Shown: positions 17,100 through 27,092 of the stretch, piece after piece
Numbering within the stretch: position 1 is the first letter of the stretch
Layout: every line of letters starts with the position of its first letter
Assembly (NCBI GenBank): GCA_964511625.1
Contig: CAZEJG010000006.1
Location: 62,001 to 126,000, forward strand
DNA length: 64,000 bases
Source of the DNA: Pseudohoeflea sp964511625
GTDB lineage: Bacteria; Pseudomonadota; Alphaproteobacteria; Rhizobiales; Rhizobiaceae
Direction: 5' to 3'
Program-made: the position numbers and the translations under genes
Notes under the pieces: generated by a model
Told to the model about the DNA's origin: nothing
The model's input: only the letters and a program-made list of their open reading frames with translations
The model's database searches: none

Positions 17100-18092
17100 T
17101 CATGCGGCCTTCTTGAGGCCGTCGCGTCCATGCGCTGCATCGAGCTCCATCTCCGGTCCGACCGGCACGATGCCGTTCGGATTGATGGTGCCGTGGCTGC
17201 CGTAATAGTGGTTCTTGATGTGCAGGAAATCCACCGTGCCGGCGACGCCGGGTACCTGGTAGAGTTCGCGCAGGTAACCGTAGAGGTTCGGGTAGTCGGC
17301 AATCCGGCGAATGTTGCACTTGAAGTGGCCGACATAGACCGGATCGAACCGCACCAGCGTGGTGAACAGACGCCAGTCGGCCTCTGTCAGCCGGTCGCCG
17401 ACGAGATAGCGCTGCCTGGACAGCCGCTCCTCGAGCTTGTCGAGCGTATCGAACAGTTTGCCGACATTTTCCTCGTAGACATCCTGTTCGGTGGCGAAGC
17501 CGGCCTTGTACACGCCGTTATTGACGGTGTTGTAGACGAGGTCGTTGATCTCGTCGATTTCGGCGTGCAGCGCCTCGGGATAGAAGTCCGGCGCGTCGGG
17601 ATCGGCGATATCGGCGAAGGCCGAGTTGAACATGCGGATGATCTCGGCGGATTCGTTCGAGACGATGGTCTTCTTCTGCTTGTCCCACAGGACCGGCACG
17701 GTGACGCGGCCGGTGTAGTTCGGATCGGCTTCCGTATAGACCTGATGCAGATAGTCCTTGCCCATCAGGCTGTCGCCCGTGGCGCCGTCGCGCTTTTTGA
17801 ACTCCCAGCCGTTTTCACCCATGTGGTAGTCGACGATGTCGACGGTGATGGCGTCCTGCAGGCCCATCAGTTCGCGAAAGATCAGCGTGCGGTGCGCCCA
17901 GGGACAGGCGAGGGAAACGTAGAGATGGTAGCGTCCGGCCTCGGCCTTGAAGCCGCCGTCGCCGGACGGACCAGCGGAACCGTCCTTCGTCACCCAGTTG
18001 CGAAACGACGATGTCGACCGCTTGAAGCGGCCGCCGGTGGATTTCGTGTCGTACCAGACGTCCTTCCAGACGCCATTGTCCAGCATACCCAT
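17100..18092 (-). CDS. Glutathionyl-hydroquinone reductase (Xi-class glutathione transferase)
   Basis: A 330-residue Xi-class enzyme that reduces glutathionyl-hydroquinones (YqjG/ECM4/PcpF family). The catalytic Cys63 lies in the hallmark SLACPWAHRT. The C-terminal all-alpha domain contains RYLVGDRLTEADWRLFTTLVRFDPVYVGHFKCN, which is near-invariant in this family. The ATG at 18092 is chosen because AAGGAG is seven bases upstream; a TTG two codons earlier is in frame but too close to it. Cytoplasmic; protects against quinones. Confidence 0.94.
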   Translation of the reverse strand: MGMLDNGVWKDVWYDTKSTGGRFKRSTSSFRNWVTKDGSAGPSGDGGFKAEAGRYHLYVSLACPWAHRTLIFRELMGLQDAITVDIVDYHMGENGWEFKKRDGATGDSLMGKDYLHQVYTEADPNYTGRVTVPVLWDKQKKTIVSNESAEIIRMFNSAFADIADPDAPDFYPEALHAEIDEINDLVYNTVNNGVYKAGFATEQDVYEENVGKLFDTLDKLEERLSRQRYLVGDRLTEADWRLFTTLVRFDPVYVGHFKCNIRRIADYPNLYGYLRELYQVPGVAGTVDFLHIKNHYYGSHGTINPNGIVPVGPEMELDAAHGRDGLKKAA

Positions 18093-18329
18093 GATCAATC
18101 TCCTTTGAGATGAAACATAGTGCCCTTCGCCGCCAAGTCGAAGCGTGTCGGGGTGAACGCTGTGTTTTCCGATAGACGAGGGGGAGCGGCTCTGCTATCA
18201 GCGCTGTCTCCAAGGAGATGAAGCTTGCTGAGCCACCGGACGACCCGACGACGCTGATCGAACTGCTCGCGCACAGTGCGCGGGACCCTTTTTGCGCTCT
18301 CGTTCAAAGTCTCCTGTCCGGAAAATCCG

Positions 18330-18836
18330 ATGCCCAAGCTCGATCTCGTCTATCTCACCGAAGACGCATCTCATGATGCAGCCATCAACCTCATCAACGA
18401 GGAAGCCTTCGGGCCTGGGCGTTTCACGCGTGCCGCCGAACGGATCCGCGAACAGGGGCCGCACGATCGCCATCTGTCCTTCGTCTGCGCCGATGGCGGC
18501 GAAACGATAGCCTCGGTGCGGATGACGCCGGTGCTGGCAGGTGCGGTGCCGACCCATCTTCTCGGACCCTTGGCCGTGCGGCCGTCGCACAAGAATCTCG
18601 GCATCGGCCGCGAACTTGTGCGCATCGCCGTCGATGGGGCGCGGCGGGCGGGCAGCCATGCGATTATACTGATCGGTGATCCGCCCTATTACGGGCCGCT
18701 CGGCTTCGCGCCGACGCGGCCGGGTGCGCTGATCATGCCCGGACCGGTCGATCCGCGGCGGGTGCTTGCCGCTTGTTTCGATGCTTTGAAAGCCGAAGAT
18801 CTGGAAGGCATGGTCCGTCACGCAAGCCGCGGCTAG
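18330..18836 (+). CDS. GNAT-family N-acetyltransferase
   Basis: A 168-residue GNAT enzyme of the YhbS type. The acetyl-CoA-binding motif is LGPLAVRPSHKNLGIGRELVRIAVDGAR (about residues 72-99), followed by the GDPPYYGPLGFAP segment seen in YhbS-like proteins. The ATG at 18330 gives a normal family length; an upstream in-frame start at 18276 adds a non-conserved leader. The ribosome-binding site is weak for both. The 237 bases before it contain a GC-rich short inverted repeat (CGCGC/GCGCG near 18270-18285) and no other gene. Substrate unknown. Confidence 0.8.
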   Translation: MPKLDLVYLTEDASHDAAINLINEEAFGPGRFTRAAERIREQGPHDRHLSFVCADGGETIASVRMTPVLAGAVPTHLLGPLAVRPSHKNLGIGRELVRIAVDGARRAGSHAIILIGDPPYYGPLGFAPTRPGALIMPGPVDPRRVLAACFDALKAEDLEGMVRHASRG

Positions 18837-18848
18837 CGTATTCGTTTC

Positions 18849-20909
18849 TTACCGACCTTCGCGGAACCAGGTTGCGCCGAGCGCCAGGATCATCAGCATC
18901 AGACCCAGGAAGCCCGCAAACAGCGGCACCGAGCGCACCCCGAGCAGAACCGTCTCGGAGGAGGTGCGCAGCGTCAGGCGACCGCCGGTGTCACGGAAGC
19001 CGGAGCGGACCGGAAGGATCTGGGGCAGGTCGCCGCCATCTGCGGTGACGCGGGTAACGATGCCGCCGGTTTCCTCCGCCAGCGGCCGCAGCACCTCGGT
19101 GGTGGAGACGGTGGCGCGGAACTCCGGTGCGTCGATGGCGCCGATATGGGCGAGCGCGGAGAGTTCGCCGTCGCGGACCTCGACAAGACCGAACTCGTCA
19201 AGCGGCAATTCGGCCGAGAACAGCCCGTCGCTTTCGTTCTGAAGCTGGACCTGGCGGGTCGCGCCCGAAGGCAGCGTCAACGTCACCGGGTCGGCGGTAT
19301 CGGCCATCGTCTGGCGCTCGACCCGGAGCGTCCGTCCGCTCGCCGAGGCCCTGAGCGCCTCTTCCTCGAGCGAGGGTTCCTTCATCAGCCAATGGGCGAT
19401 GCGGCGGTAGAGCGCCACATGCGGACCGCCGCCCTCGAAGCCGCGCGCCCAGAGCCAGCCCTGGTCGGAGAGAAGCATGGCGACCCGGCCCTCACCGTAG
19501 CGGTTGAGAACCAGAAGCGGTTCGTCATTGGCGGCCTTCATGACGGTGTCGCCGGAGACGTTCTGGACGGAAACCGAGCGGAACCAGCGACCCCAGGCCG
19601 GCGGATCCTGCAGTCCGCCGGGCAGTTCCCGGGTAACGGGATGGCGGCGGCCGGCATCGGTCAGGCGCGGGTAGAATCCCTCGACGTCCATGTTGCCCGT
19701 CGGTGTGGCCGGCAGGGCCGGGCCGAGCGGGGTCTGGGCGATGGATTCGATGCCGGAAAGTTCCGGCCCGGAAGCCACGAGCAGCGCACCGCCGTTTTCC
19801 ACATACTGGGCGATGTAGTCGTAATAGAGCACCGGCAGCACGCCGCGGTTCTGGTAGCGGTCGAAGATGATGAGATCGAACTGGTCGATCTTTTCGACGA
19901 AGAGCTCACGCGTCGGGAAGGCGATCAGCGAGAGCTCGGTGATCGGCGTGCCGTCCTGTTTTTCCGGCGGACGCAGAATGGTGAAGTGGACGAGGTCGAC
20001 CGAGGCGTCGGACTTCAACAGGTTGCGCCAGGCGCGCTCGCCCGAATGCGGTTCGCCCGAAACCAGCAGGACACGCAGGTTCTCGCGAATGCCCTCGATG
20101 CGGGCCACCGCCCGGTTGTTGGCGGTCGAGACCTCGGAGGGCTCTTCCTCGACGGCAAGTTCGATGATGTTGTCGCCACCGCGCGGCACTTCCAGCGTGA
20201 AGGTGGATTCCTCGCCGGGCACGGCCTCGGCGATGCCCCGGTCCTCGCCGTTGACCCGCACGGTAACGGGGAGAGGGCCGCGCTCCGGCCGGCCGTCGAC
20301 CATCACCCGATAGACGATGTTCTGCTCCTCGCCGACGATGCCGAAGCGGGGGGCGCGGACGATCTCGACGCGGCGGTCGATCTCGTTCTCGTCGCCGGTG
20401 ATCAGCCCGTGGATCGGCACGTCGAGCCCCAGCGCCTCGCCGTTCACCGGCACGTCGTGGATTTGGCCGTCGGTGATCATCACCGCGCCGGCGAGGCGCG
20501 AGGTGGGAATGTCGCGGATGCCGGTCGACAGCGCCTCGAAGAGCCGGGTCGACGGCGATTCCGAATCCGGGTCGCCGCGGGCCTCGATGATGCGGAGCTC
20601 GAAGTCGGGGAAGCGGTCGAGACGGGCCTTGAGCGCGGTCAGCGCCGCATCCGTCTGGTCGATGCGATCGCCGAGGTCCTGGCTCTGGCTGCGGTCGACG
20701 ACCACGGCGACGACGCTCTTGACCGGCGCGCGCTCCTCGAAGCTCGCCACCGGATTGGCGAGCGCCAGCACCAGCGTGGCCAGTGCCAACGCACGGATGA
20801 CGGAACCACGCTGGCGGACGAAGAGCGCCCAGCCGGCCAGCAGCGCGGCAACAAACGCCAGACCGATCAGCAACGGCAGGGGGATGAAGGGGGCGAAGGA
20901 CAGGTTCAT
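18849..20909 (-). CDS. Membrane protein with glutamine amidotransferase-like domain (last gene of MoxR operon)
   Basis: A 686-residue protein. Two N-terminal membrane helices (about residues 10-58) are followed by a von Willebrand-like region (VVAVVVDRSQSQDLGD near 65, AGAVMITDGQIHDVP near 140), Ig-like segments (about 160-270), a class I glutamine amidotransferase-like domain (about 275-500, RVLLVSGEPHSGE and YVENGGALLVASGPELS) and a C-terminal helix (about 660-680). The large domains are probably periplasmic or membrane-facing. It starts one base after the DUF4159 gene stop, so it is coupled to it. The function is not established. Confidence 0.8.
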   Translation of the reverse strand: MNLSFAPFIPLPLLIGLAFVAALLAGWALFVRQRGSVIRALALATLVLALANPVASFEERAPVKSVVAVVVDRSQSQDLGDRIDQTDAALTALKARLDRFPDFELRIIEARGDPDSESPSTRLFEALSTGIRDIPTSRLAGAVMITDGQIHDVPVNGEALGLDVPIHGLITGDENEIDRRVEIVRAPRFGIVGEEQNIVYRVMVDGRPERGPLPVTVRVNGEDRGIAEAVPGEESTFTLEVPRGGDNIIELAVEEEPSEVSTANNRAVARIEGIRENLRVLLVSGEPHSGERAWRNLLKSDASVDLVHFTILRPPEKQDGTPITELSLIAFPTRELFVEKIDQFDLIIFDRYQNRGVLPVLYYDYIAQYVENGGALLVASGPELSGIESIAQTPLGPALPATPTGNMDVEGFYPRLTDAGRRHPVTRELPGGLQDPPAWGRWFRSVSVQNVSGDTVMKAANDEPLLVLNRYGEGRVAMLLSDQGWLWARGFEGGGPHVALYRRIAHWLMKEPSLEEEALRASASGRTLRVERQTMADTADPVTLTLPSGATRQVQLQNESDGLFSAELPLDEFGLVEVRDGELSALAHIGAIDAPEFRATVSTTEVLRPLAEETGGIVTRVTADGGDLPQILPVRSGFRDTGGRLTLRTSSETVLLGVRSVPLFAGFLGLMLMILALGATWFREGR

Positions 20910-20910
20910 G

Positions 20911-23721
20911 TCATTGGCCCAGCCGTTCGAGCAGTGCCGGGATATGCACCTGGTCGGATTTGTAGTTGCCGGTCAGCATGTACATCATGATGTTGACGCC
21001 GGCGCGGAAGGCATATTCGCGCTGCCACGGATCGTTCGGCACAGTCGGATAGAGCCGGTTGCCCGTTTCATCTTCGGCCCAGGCGGCGGCGAAATCGTTC
21101 GACGTGATCAGGATCGAGGAGACGCCGTCGCCGGCGCGCGCAGGCCGGTCGGCAGTCGCTTCCTCCTCGCTGGTGGCCGTCGCCTCGACCCAGAGCGGAC
21201 CATCGGCGTAGCGACCGGGAAAATTGTCCAGAAGGTAGAAGGCCTTTGTCAGCACGTGATCGGAGGGCACGGGTTCGAGCGGCGGGATGTCGAGATCGGC
21301 GAGGATCGTCTGCAGCCGGCGGGTGGGCCCGGCAGTGGCGCCACCGATATCGTCGATGCGGTCGCGGGTGTCGAAAAGCACCGATCCGCCGTTCTTCATA
21401 TAGGCGTCGATCCGGCTGATCGCGCCCTCCGAGGGCATCGGCGCGTCCTCGCTCATTGGCCAGTAGATGAGCGGATAGAAGGTGAGCTGGTCGCTTTCGA
21501 TGTCGACGCCGACGGGTTCACCCGGTTCGAGCGCGGTGCGGCTGGCGAGATAGTTGGTCAGGCCGTTCAGGCCTTGCCGGCTGATCGTGTCGACCGTGTC
21601 GTCGCCGGTGATCACGAAGGCAAGGTGCGTCTGGTCGAGCTTGTCGAGAATGTCGGCGTCGCCGGGCTGGACGTCCTGGGCCGAAGCCGGCTGCGGCGCG
21701 GCGATCAGAACCGTCATCGCCGCCGCGAGGAAAACGGCGGAAGCCGTCGCCGCGCGACGACCGGTCAGCCGCCGCAGCGCCCCGCCGAGGAAGAGGACGA
21801 TCAGCGTGTCGGCGAGAAGTCCGAGCAGGGCCGCGCCGAAGAGCCAGGGCTTGAGGTCGAGCGCCTCGCCGCGGCCGATCGAGGCGCGGCTGACGGGCGC
21901 GCCGGCATCGGGAATGTCCAGCGGTTCGATGCGTTCGTCCGGCGTGAACAGGTTGAGCGCGACATAGCCGTCCTCGGTGCCGTAGAGACCGGGCGGGTTG
22001 TCGGGGCCGGCGCGCGGCGTGCGGCCGTTCGACAGGTCGAGCGGCTTGGCGTCGCCCGATGCCGGCAACAGCGCGCCCGAGGCATCGAGAAGCTGGTATG
22101 GCGGCAGCACGGCGTTGGAGGATCCGCCGGCGCGGCCCACATTGTTGGAGAGCTGCACCACGCGGCGCAGCATGTCGACGAAATGGCCGGAGATCGGCAG
22201 GTTCGACCACCCGGCTTCGGCGGTGACGTGGAAGAGCACGATCCGGCCGTCGCCACGGTCGGCGGCGGTGACGAGCGGCGTACCGTCGGCAAGCGATGCC
22301 CAGGTTCGGGCGGCGAGATCGGCCGAGGGTTCGGCGAGTACCTGGCGGTTGACGGTGACGTCGCGGGGCACCGGCAGGCCGGCAAACGGGCTCGTGGGCG
22401 GATAGTCGGCCAGCGGTTGCGGCTCGTCCCAAGAGAGCGCCCCGCCCAGTTCGCGCTCGCCCCGCCGCAGCTTGACCGGTGTCAGAGTGTCATTCTCGGC
22501 GGCAGCGAGGCGAGGGCCGGCGAAGCGGACCAGCGTGCCGCCGTTCTCGATCCACTGTTCGAGCGCAGCCGCCTCGGCTTCCGGCAGCGAGCCGATATCG
22601 GCCATGATGATGATCGCAGGCCGGCGCTCGATCAGCCCCGGGATCGACTTGGCGAGGTCGGCGCTTTCGGCGCGGACGATGTCGGCAAACGGCGAGAGCG
22701 CCTTGTCGATGTAGTAGAGCGGTGAGAGCAGCGGCTGGGCGATATCGGCGGATTCACCCGAGATCAACGCGACGCGGCGGCGGCGGAAACTGTCATCGAC
22801 CAGCCGGACGCCGGCGGCGGTGCGCTCGGCATCGACGTCGATCCGGGCGATGTCGTTGCGGATCTCGAAGGGAGCGTTGATCTCGCCCGTGCCGGTATCC
22901 GCGCCGGTGGCAAAAGCCACCTCGCCGCGGGCGATGTCGCGGCCACGGCTGTCGCGGGCGGTGACCGTAACCGTGCGGGCGCCGTCACCGGGCAGACGGC
23001 TTGCGGCGATCTCGAGTGCATCGGAGCCGTTGGAGGTCGATGTCAGCGCCACCGGCGGCTCGGCATCCGAGCCGAGGATCTGGATGTCGGCCGCGCCGAG
23101 CGCGAAGAGCCGCGAAAGCGCCTCGGTCCCATCCTCGCTTGCCATGTCGTCGGTAATGTAGGCGATGGTGCCGGGCGTCTGGCCGTTAAGCGCGGCTTCC
23201 ATGGCGATCACCGTTGCGCCGCGTTGGGGCCGCGCGGGGCGCGGGGCAGCGGCAAGAAGCTGCTCGAGCGCGTCCGACGCGCTCATCGGCGTGGCGTCAT
23301 TGCGTCGGTCGGCGGTGAACGCGATGGAGACCGGCACGCCGGCGTCGCGCGCCTCGCTGATCAGGTCTTCCGCGGCGGTCACACGATCCTCCCAGTCGGG
23401 TGCCGTGGCCCAGCCATTGTCGATCAGGAGCGCCAGCGGGCCGCTGGTCGCCAGTGTCTTGTCGCGCGGATTGAGAATGGGTTCGGAGAGCGCCAGGATG
23501 ATCAGGGCCGCCACGAGGAGCCTGAGCGCCGTCAGCCACCAGGGGCTGTGCGCCGGGGTCTCCTCGGGCTTGAGCACGCGCGCCAGGATCGCCAGCGGGG
23601 CGAAGGGCTCGGCCTGCGGGCGCGGCGGGGTGAGGCGCAGGAGCCACCAGATGACAGGCAGGGCGAGGAGACCGAACAGGATCGCCGGTGCGCCGAAAGC
23701 GAGCGGCAGGCCGCCGATCAT
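20911..23721 (-). CDS. BatA-type N-terminus plus DUF4159 membrane protein
   Basis: A 936-residue protein. The N-terminal 80 residues have the two-helix aerotolerance-regulator (BatA) domain (PVIWWLLRLTPPRPQAEPFAPL). A central von Willebrand/amidotransferase-like region spans about 80-600, a pair of hydrophobic helices lies near 635-690, and the C-terminal DUF4159 domain covers about 710-930 (FYPLIYWPMSEDAPMPSEGAISRIDAYMKNGGSVLFDTRD). It overlaps the DUF58 gene by four bases. Rhizobiales carry this arrangement commonly. It is predicted to act with the MoxR ATPase at the membrane; the client is unknown. Confidence 0.85.
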   Translation of the reverse strand: MIGGLPLAFGAPAILFGLLALPVIWWLLRLTPPRPQAEPFAPLAILARVLKPEETPAHSPWWLTALRLLVAALIILALSEPILNPRDKTLATSGPLALLIDNGWATAPDWEDRVTAAEDLISEARDAGVPVSIAFTADRRNDATPMSASDALEQLLAAAPRPARPQRGATVIAMEAALNGQTPGTIAYITDDMASEDGTEALSRLFALGAADIQILGSDAEPPVALTSTSNGSDALEIAASRLPGDGARTVTVTARDSRGRDIARGEVAFATGADTGTGEINAPFEIRNDIARIDVDAERTAAGVRLVDDSFRRRRVALISGESADIAQPLLSPLYYIDKALSPFADIVRAESADLAKSIPGLIERRPAIIIMADIGSLPEAEAAALEQWIENGGTLVRFAGPRLAAAENDTLTPVKLRRGERELGGALSWDEPQPLADYPPTSPFAGLPVPRDVTVNRQVLAEPSADLAARTWASLADGTPLVTAADRGDGRIVLFHVTAEAGWSNLPISGHFVDMLRRVVQLSNNVGRAGGSSNAVLPPYQLLDASGALLPASGDAKPLDLSNGRTPRAGPDNPPGLYGTEDGYVALNLFTPDERIEPLDIPDAGAPVSRASIGRGEALDLKPWLFGAALLGLLADTLIVLFLGGALRRLTGRRAATASAVFLAAAMTVLIAAPQPASAQDVQPGDADILDKLDQTHLAFVITGDDTVDTISRQGLNGLTNYLASRTALEPGEPVGVDIESDQLTFYPLIYWPMSEDAPMPSEGAISRIDAYMKNGGSVLFDTRDRIDDIGGATAGPTRRLQTILADLDIPPLEPVPSDHVLTKAFYLLDNFPGRYADGPLWVEATATSEEEATADRPARAGDGVSSILITSNDFAAAWAEDETGNRLYPTVPNDPWQREYAFRAGVNIMMYMLTGNYKSDQVHIPALLERLGQ

Positions 23722-24635
23722 GACCGGTCCCCGGCAGAGGCCGCGGGAATGCCCGACAGGTGACCATGGAGGGCGGCGAGCGCTTCGGAGGCGAGACGGT
23801 CGGTGCCGTGCGAGAGAAAGCTCCAGCCCTTGCGGCGGATCGCTTCCGACATGGCGGCGCGGCGGGCATGCCAGACGCGGCGATAGTCGTCGGCGACGGT
23901 CTCGGCCCGACCGGCGACGAGCTTCTGCCCCGTTTCGGGATCACGGAACTCGGTGCGGCCGGAATAGGGGAAGCGTTCCTCGGCCGGATCGTGGATCTCG
24001 ACGGCATGGCCGCGCACGCCGCGTCCGGCTGCCGGGGCGATGGTGCGTTCGAGAACGGCTTCCTCGTCGAGGAAATCGCTGATCAGGACGACGTCGCTCA
24101 TTCGGCCGACATGGACGAGGTCGGGCATGCCGCCATCGAGCGAGGTGTGGGAGAGCGCCAGCGCCAGCCGCTCGGCGGCGTTGCGCGAGGAGACCGGTTC
24201 CATCACGCCGGGGCAGCCGACGCGTTCGCCGGAACGTGACAGGAGCTCGGCAATCGCGAGCATGATGACGAGCGCGCGGCTTTCCTTCGAGGCGATGGCG
24301 AGATCGCTCTGGTAGTGCATTGAGGGCGAAAGGTCGGCCCAGAGCCAGATCGTGTGGGCAGCCTCCCACTCGCGGTCGCGGACATAGAGATGGTCGTCGC
24401 GCGCCGAGCGGCGCCAGTCGATGCGCGACTGCGCCTCGCCGTCGACATAGGGGCGGAATTGCCAAAAGGTTTCGCCGATGCCGCGTTTGCGGCGACCGTG
24501 CCAGCCGGCGATCACCGTGTTGGCGACACGGCGGGCCTCGGCCAGGCAGTCCGGCAAAAGGCTGGCGCGCATCCGCGCGCGGGCGAGCACGTCAAGCCGC
24601 GGCGTCGGGTCGATGATGCGGCCGATGGATGCCAT
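23718..24635 (-). CDS. DUF58 domain protein
   Basis: A 305-residue DUF58 protein, a von Willebrand-related domain that regularly pairs with MoxR ATPases. The signature is GETFWQFRPYVDGEAQSRIDWRRSAR (about residues 53-79), followed by a MIDAS-like D-L-S-P-S (near 100) that could bind a divalent metal. It begins four bases after the moxR stop and overlaps the next gene by four bases, so the operon is tightly coupled. No transmembrane helix is seen, unlike many DUF58 proteins that carry two. Confidence 0.9.
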   Translation of the reverse strand: MASIGRIIDPTPRLDVLARARMRASLLPDCLAEARRVANTVIAGWHGRRKRGIGETFWQFRPYVDGEAQSRIDWRRSARDDHLYVRDREWEAAHTIWLWADLSPSMHYQSDLAIASKESRALVIMLAIAELLSRSGERVGCPGVMEPVSSRNAAERLALALSHTSLDGGMPDLVHVGRMSDVVLISDFLDEEAVLERTIAPAAGRGVRGHAVEIHDPAEERFPYSGRTEFRDPETGQKLVAGRAETVADDYRRVWHARRAAMSEAIRRKGWSFLSHGTDRLASEALAALHGHLSGIPAASAGDRS

Positions 24636-24639
24636 GCGT

Positions 24640-25668
<1,029 letters not shown>

Positions 25669-25818
25669 GCTCGTCTCCGGAGTTTGGCGGGAACCGGCGC
25701 TCGGGAAAGCGATTCGCGATACCCTCTCTTCAAGCTTAGTCCCGGGGACAAGGCTGACAAGTGGCGTCGACTTGACTATCTCGTTACCGGCTACAGGTCT
25801 CGATTGACGGACAGCAGA

Positions 25819-26442
25819 ATGGCGAAAATGAGTTCAACGGGGAAATCGACGACGGCCGCCGGTCTGGCGGGCCTGATCGAGCGCGCGGCCGGAGATCGCA
25901 ATGCCGGCAAGGACGGTCTGCCGCCCGTAGAGCGCTGGAACCCGGACTTCTGCGGCGATATCGACATGGAAATCCGCTCAGACGGCACCTGGTTCTACAT
26001 GGGTACGCCGATCGGCCGGCAGGCGCTGGTGCGGCTGTTCTCCACCGTTCTGCGCAAGGACGAAGACGGAAAGACCTATCTCGTCACCCCTGTGGAAAAG
26101 CTCGGAATCACCGTCGAGGACGCACCCTTCGTCGCCGTCGAGATGACGCGGACCGAGGAGGGAGGCGAGCCGTCGATCACCTTCCGCACCAATCTCGGCG
26201 ACGTGGTGACGGCTTCAGCCGACAATCCGCTGCGCTTCGTCGTTACGGCGGAGCACCAGCAACTCAAGCCCTATGTGCTGGTTCGCGGCCGGCTGGAGGC
26301 GCTCCTTTCCCGCGCCGTGACCTACGAGCTTCTGGAATATGGCGAGGAAGCCGATATCGACGCCACGGCGATGTTCGTCATCCGCTCGCAAGGCGCGATC
26401 TTCCCGGTCATGGCGATGGCGGAACTGGAGCGCCAAAGCTGA
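25819..26442 (+). CDS. DUF1285 domain protein
   Basis: A 207-residue DUF1285 protein, recognised by PVERWNPDFCGDIDMEIRSDGTWFYMGTPIGR near residues 37-68. The function is not known. It is the first gene of a three-gene operon with a CoA pyrophosphatase and the CCA-adding enzyme; its stop overlaps the next ATG by one base. The start could also be the ATG at 25828, three codons later. This gene order is common in Rhizobiales. Confidence 0.87.
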   Translation: MAKMSSTGKSTTAAGLAGLIERAAGDRNAGKDGLPPVERWNPDFCGDIDMEIRSDGTWFYMGTPIGRQALVRLFSTVLRKDEDGKTYLVTPVEKLGITVEDAPFVAVEMTRTEEGGEPSITFRTNLGDVVTASADNPLRFVVTAEHQQLKPYVLVRGRLEALLSRAVTYELLEYGEEADIDATAMFVIRSQGAIFPVMAMAELERQS

Positions 26443-27092
26443 TGGTCAGCGAGTTGCAGCGTTTCGACGCGGCCGATTTCCGGAGCCGCGCCTCCCGGCA
26501 TTCCCCCGACGAGGAAGTGACCGGGCCGGGGCCGACCTATCTCGCCCATGGCGATCACGCGCTCAACGCCGACATGGTGCTCGGGATCGACCAGGCGCGG
26601 CTGCGCCGGGCGGCGGTTCTGATCCCGGTCATCGACGACGGTGACGAGGCGCGGGTGATCCTGACCCAGCGCACGGCGACGCTCAGGAAGCATTCCGGCC
26701 AGATCGCCTTTCCGGGCGGCGCCGTAGATCCCGACGACAGGACCGTCGATCATGCAGCCATGCGCGAGGCGCACGAGGAGATCGGGCTCGATCCTGGACT
26801 GGTGGAAGTGGTCGGCCATCTGCCGGACTATCTGACGATGACCGGATTTCGGATCACGCCGGTTCTTTCGGTTGTCAAACCGGGGTTCGATCTCGTACCC
26901 AACCCGGCGGAGGTCGATGCGATCTTCGACGTGCCGCTCGGCTTTCTGATGGATCCTGCCAACCACCGGCAGGAAAGCCGTGTCTGGGAGGGGCGGGAAC
27001 GCCACTATTTTGTCATGCCTTATGGCGAGCGCTACATCTGGGGCGTGACCGCGGGCATCATCCGCCTTCTTTACGAAAGGCTCTATTCGTGA
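26442..27092 (+). CDS. Nudix hydrolase, CoA pyrophosphatase type (NudL-like)
   Basis: A 216-residue Nudix protein of the CoA pyrophosphatase group, which cleaves CoA to 4'-phosphopantetheine and 3',5'-ADP. The UPF0035-type motif RKHSGQIAFPGGAVDPDD precedes the Nudix box (GGAVD to AMREAHEEIGL, about residues 91-115). The ATG overlaps the DUF1285 stop, and its own stop overlaps the CCA-enzyme GTG start by four bases. Confidence 0.9.
   Translation: MVSELQRFDAADFRSRASRHSPDEEVTGPGPTYLAHGDHALNADMVLGIDQARLRRAAVLIPVIDDGDEARVILTQRTATLRKHSGQIAFPGGAVDPDDRTVDHAAMREAHEEIGLDPGLVEVVGHLPDYLTMTGFRITPVLSVVKPGFDLVPNPAEVDAIFDVPLGFLMDPANHRQESRVWEGRERHYFVMPYGERYIWGVTAGIIRLLYERLYS

Noticed and set aside
18268..18300. 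CGCGC/GCGCG inverted repeat followed by T-run before the acetyltransferase gene, as terminator
   Set aside because: The stem is only five bases, and no gene ends upstream on that strand that would need it.
19146..22725. Long plus-strand ORFs (614 and 802 codons) opposite the MoxR operon
   Set aside because: They lie antisense to the DUF4159 and amidotransferase-like genes, lack domain motifs and have low-complexity Arg/Gly/Asp composition. They are GC-driven shadows.
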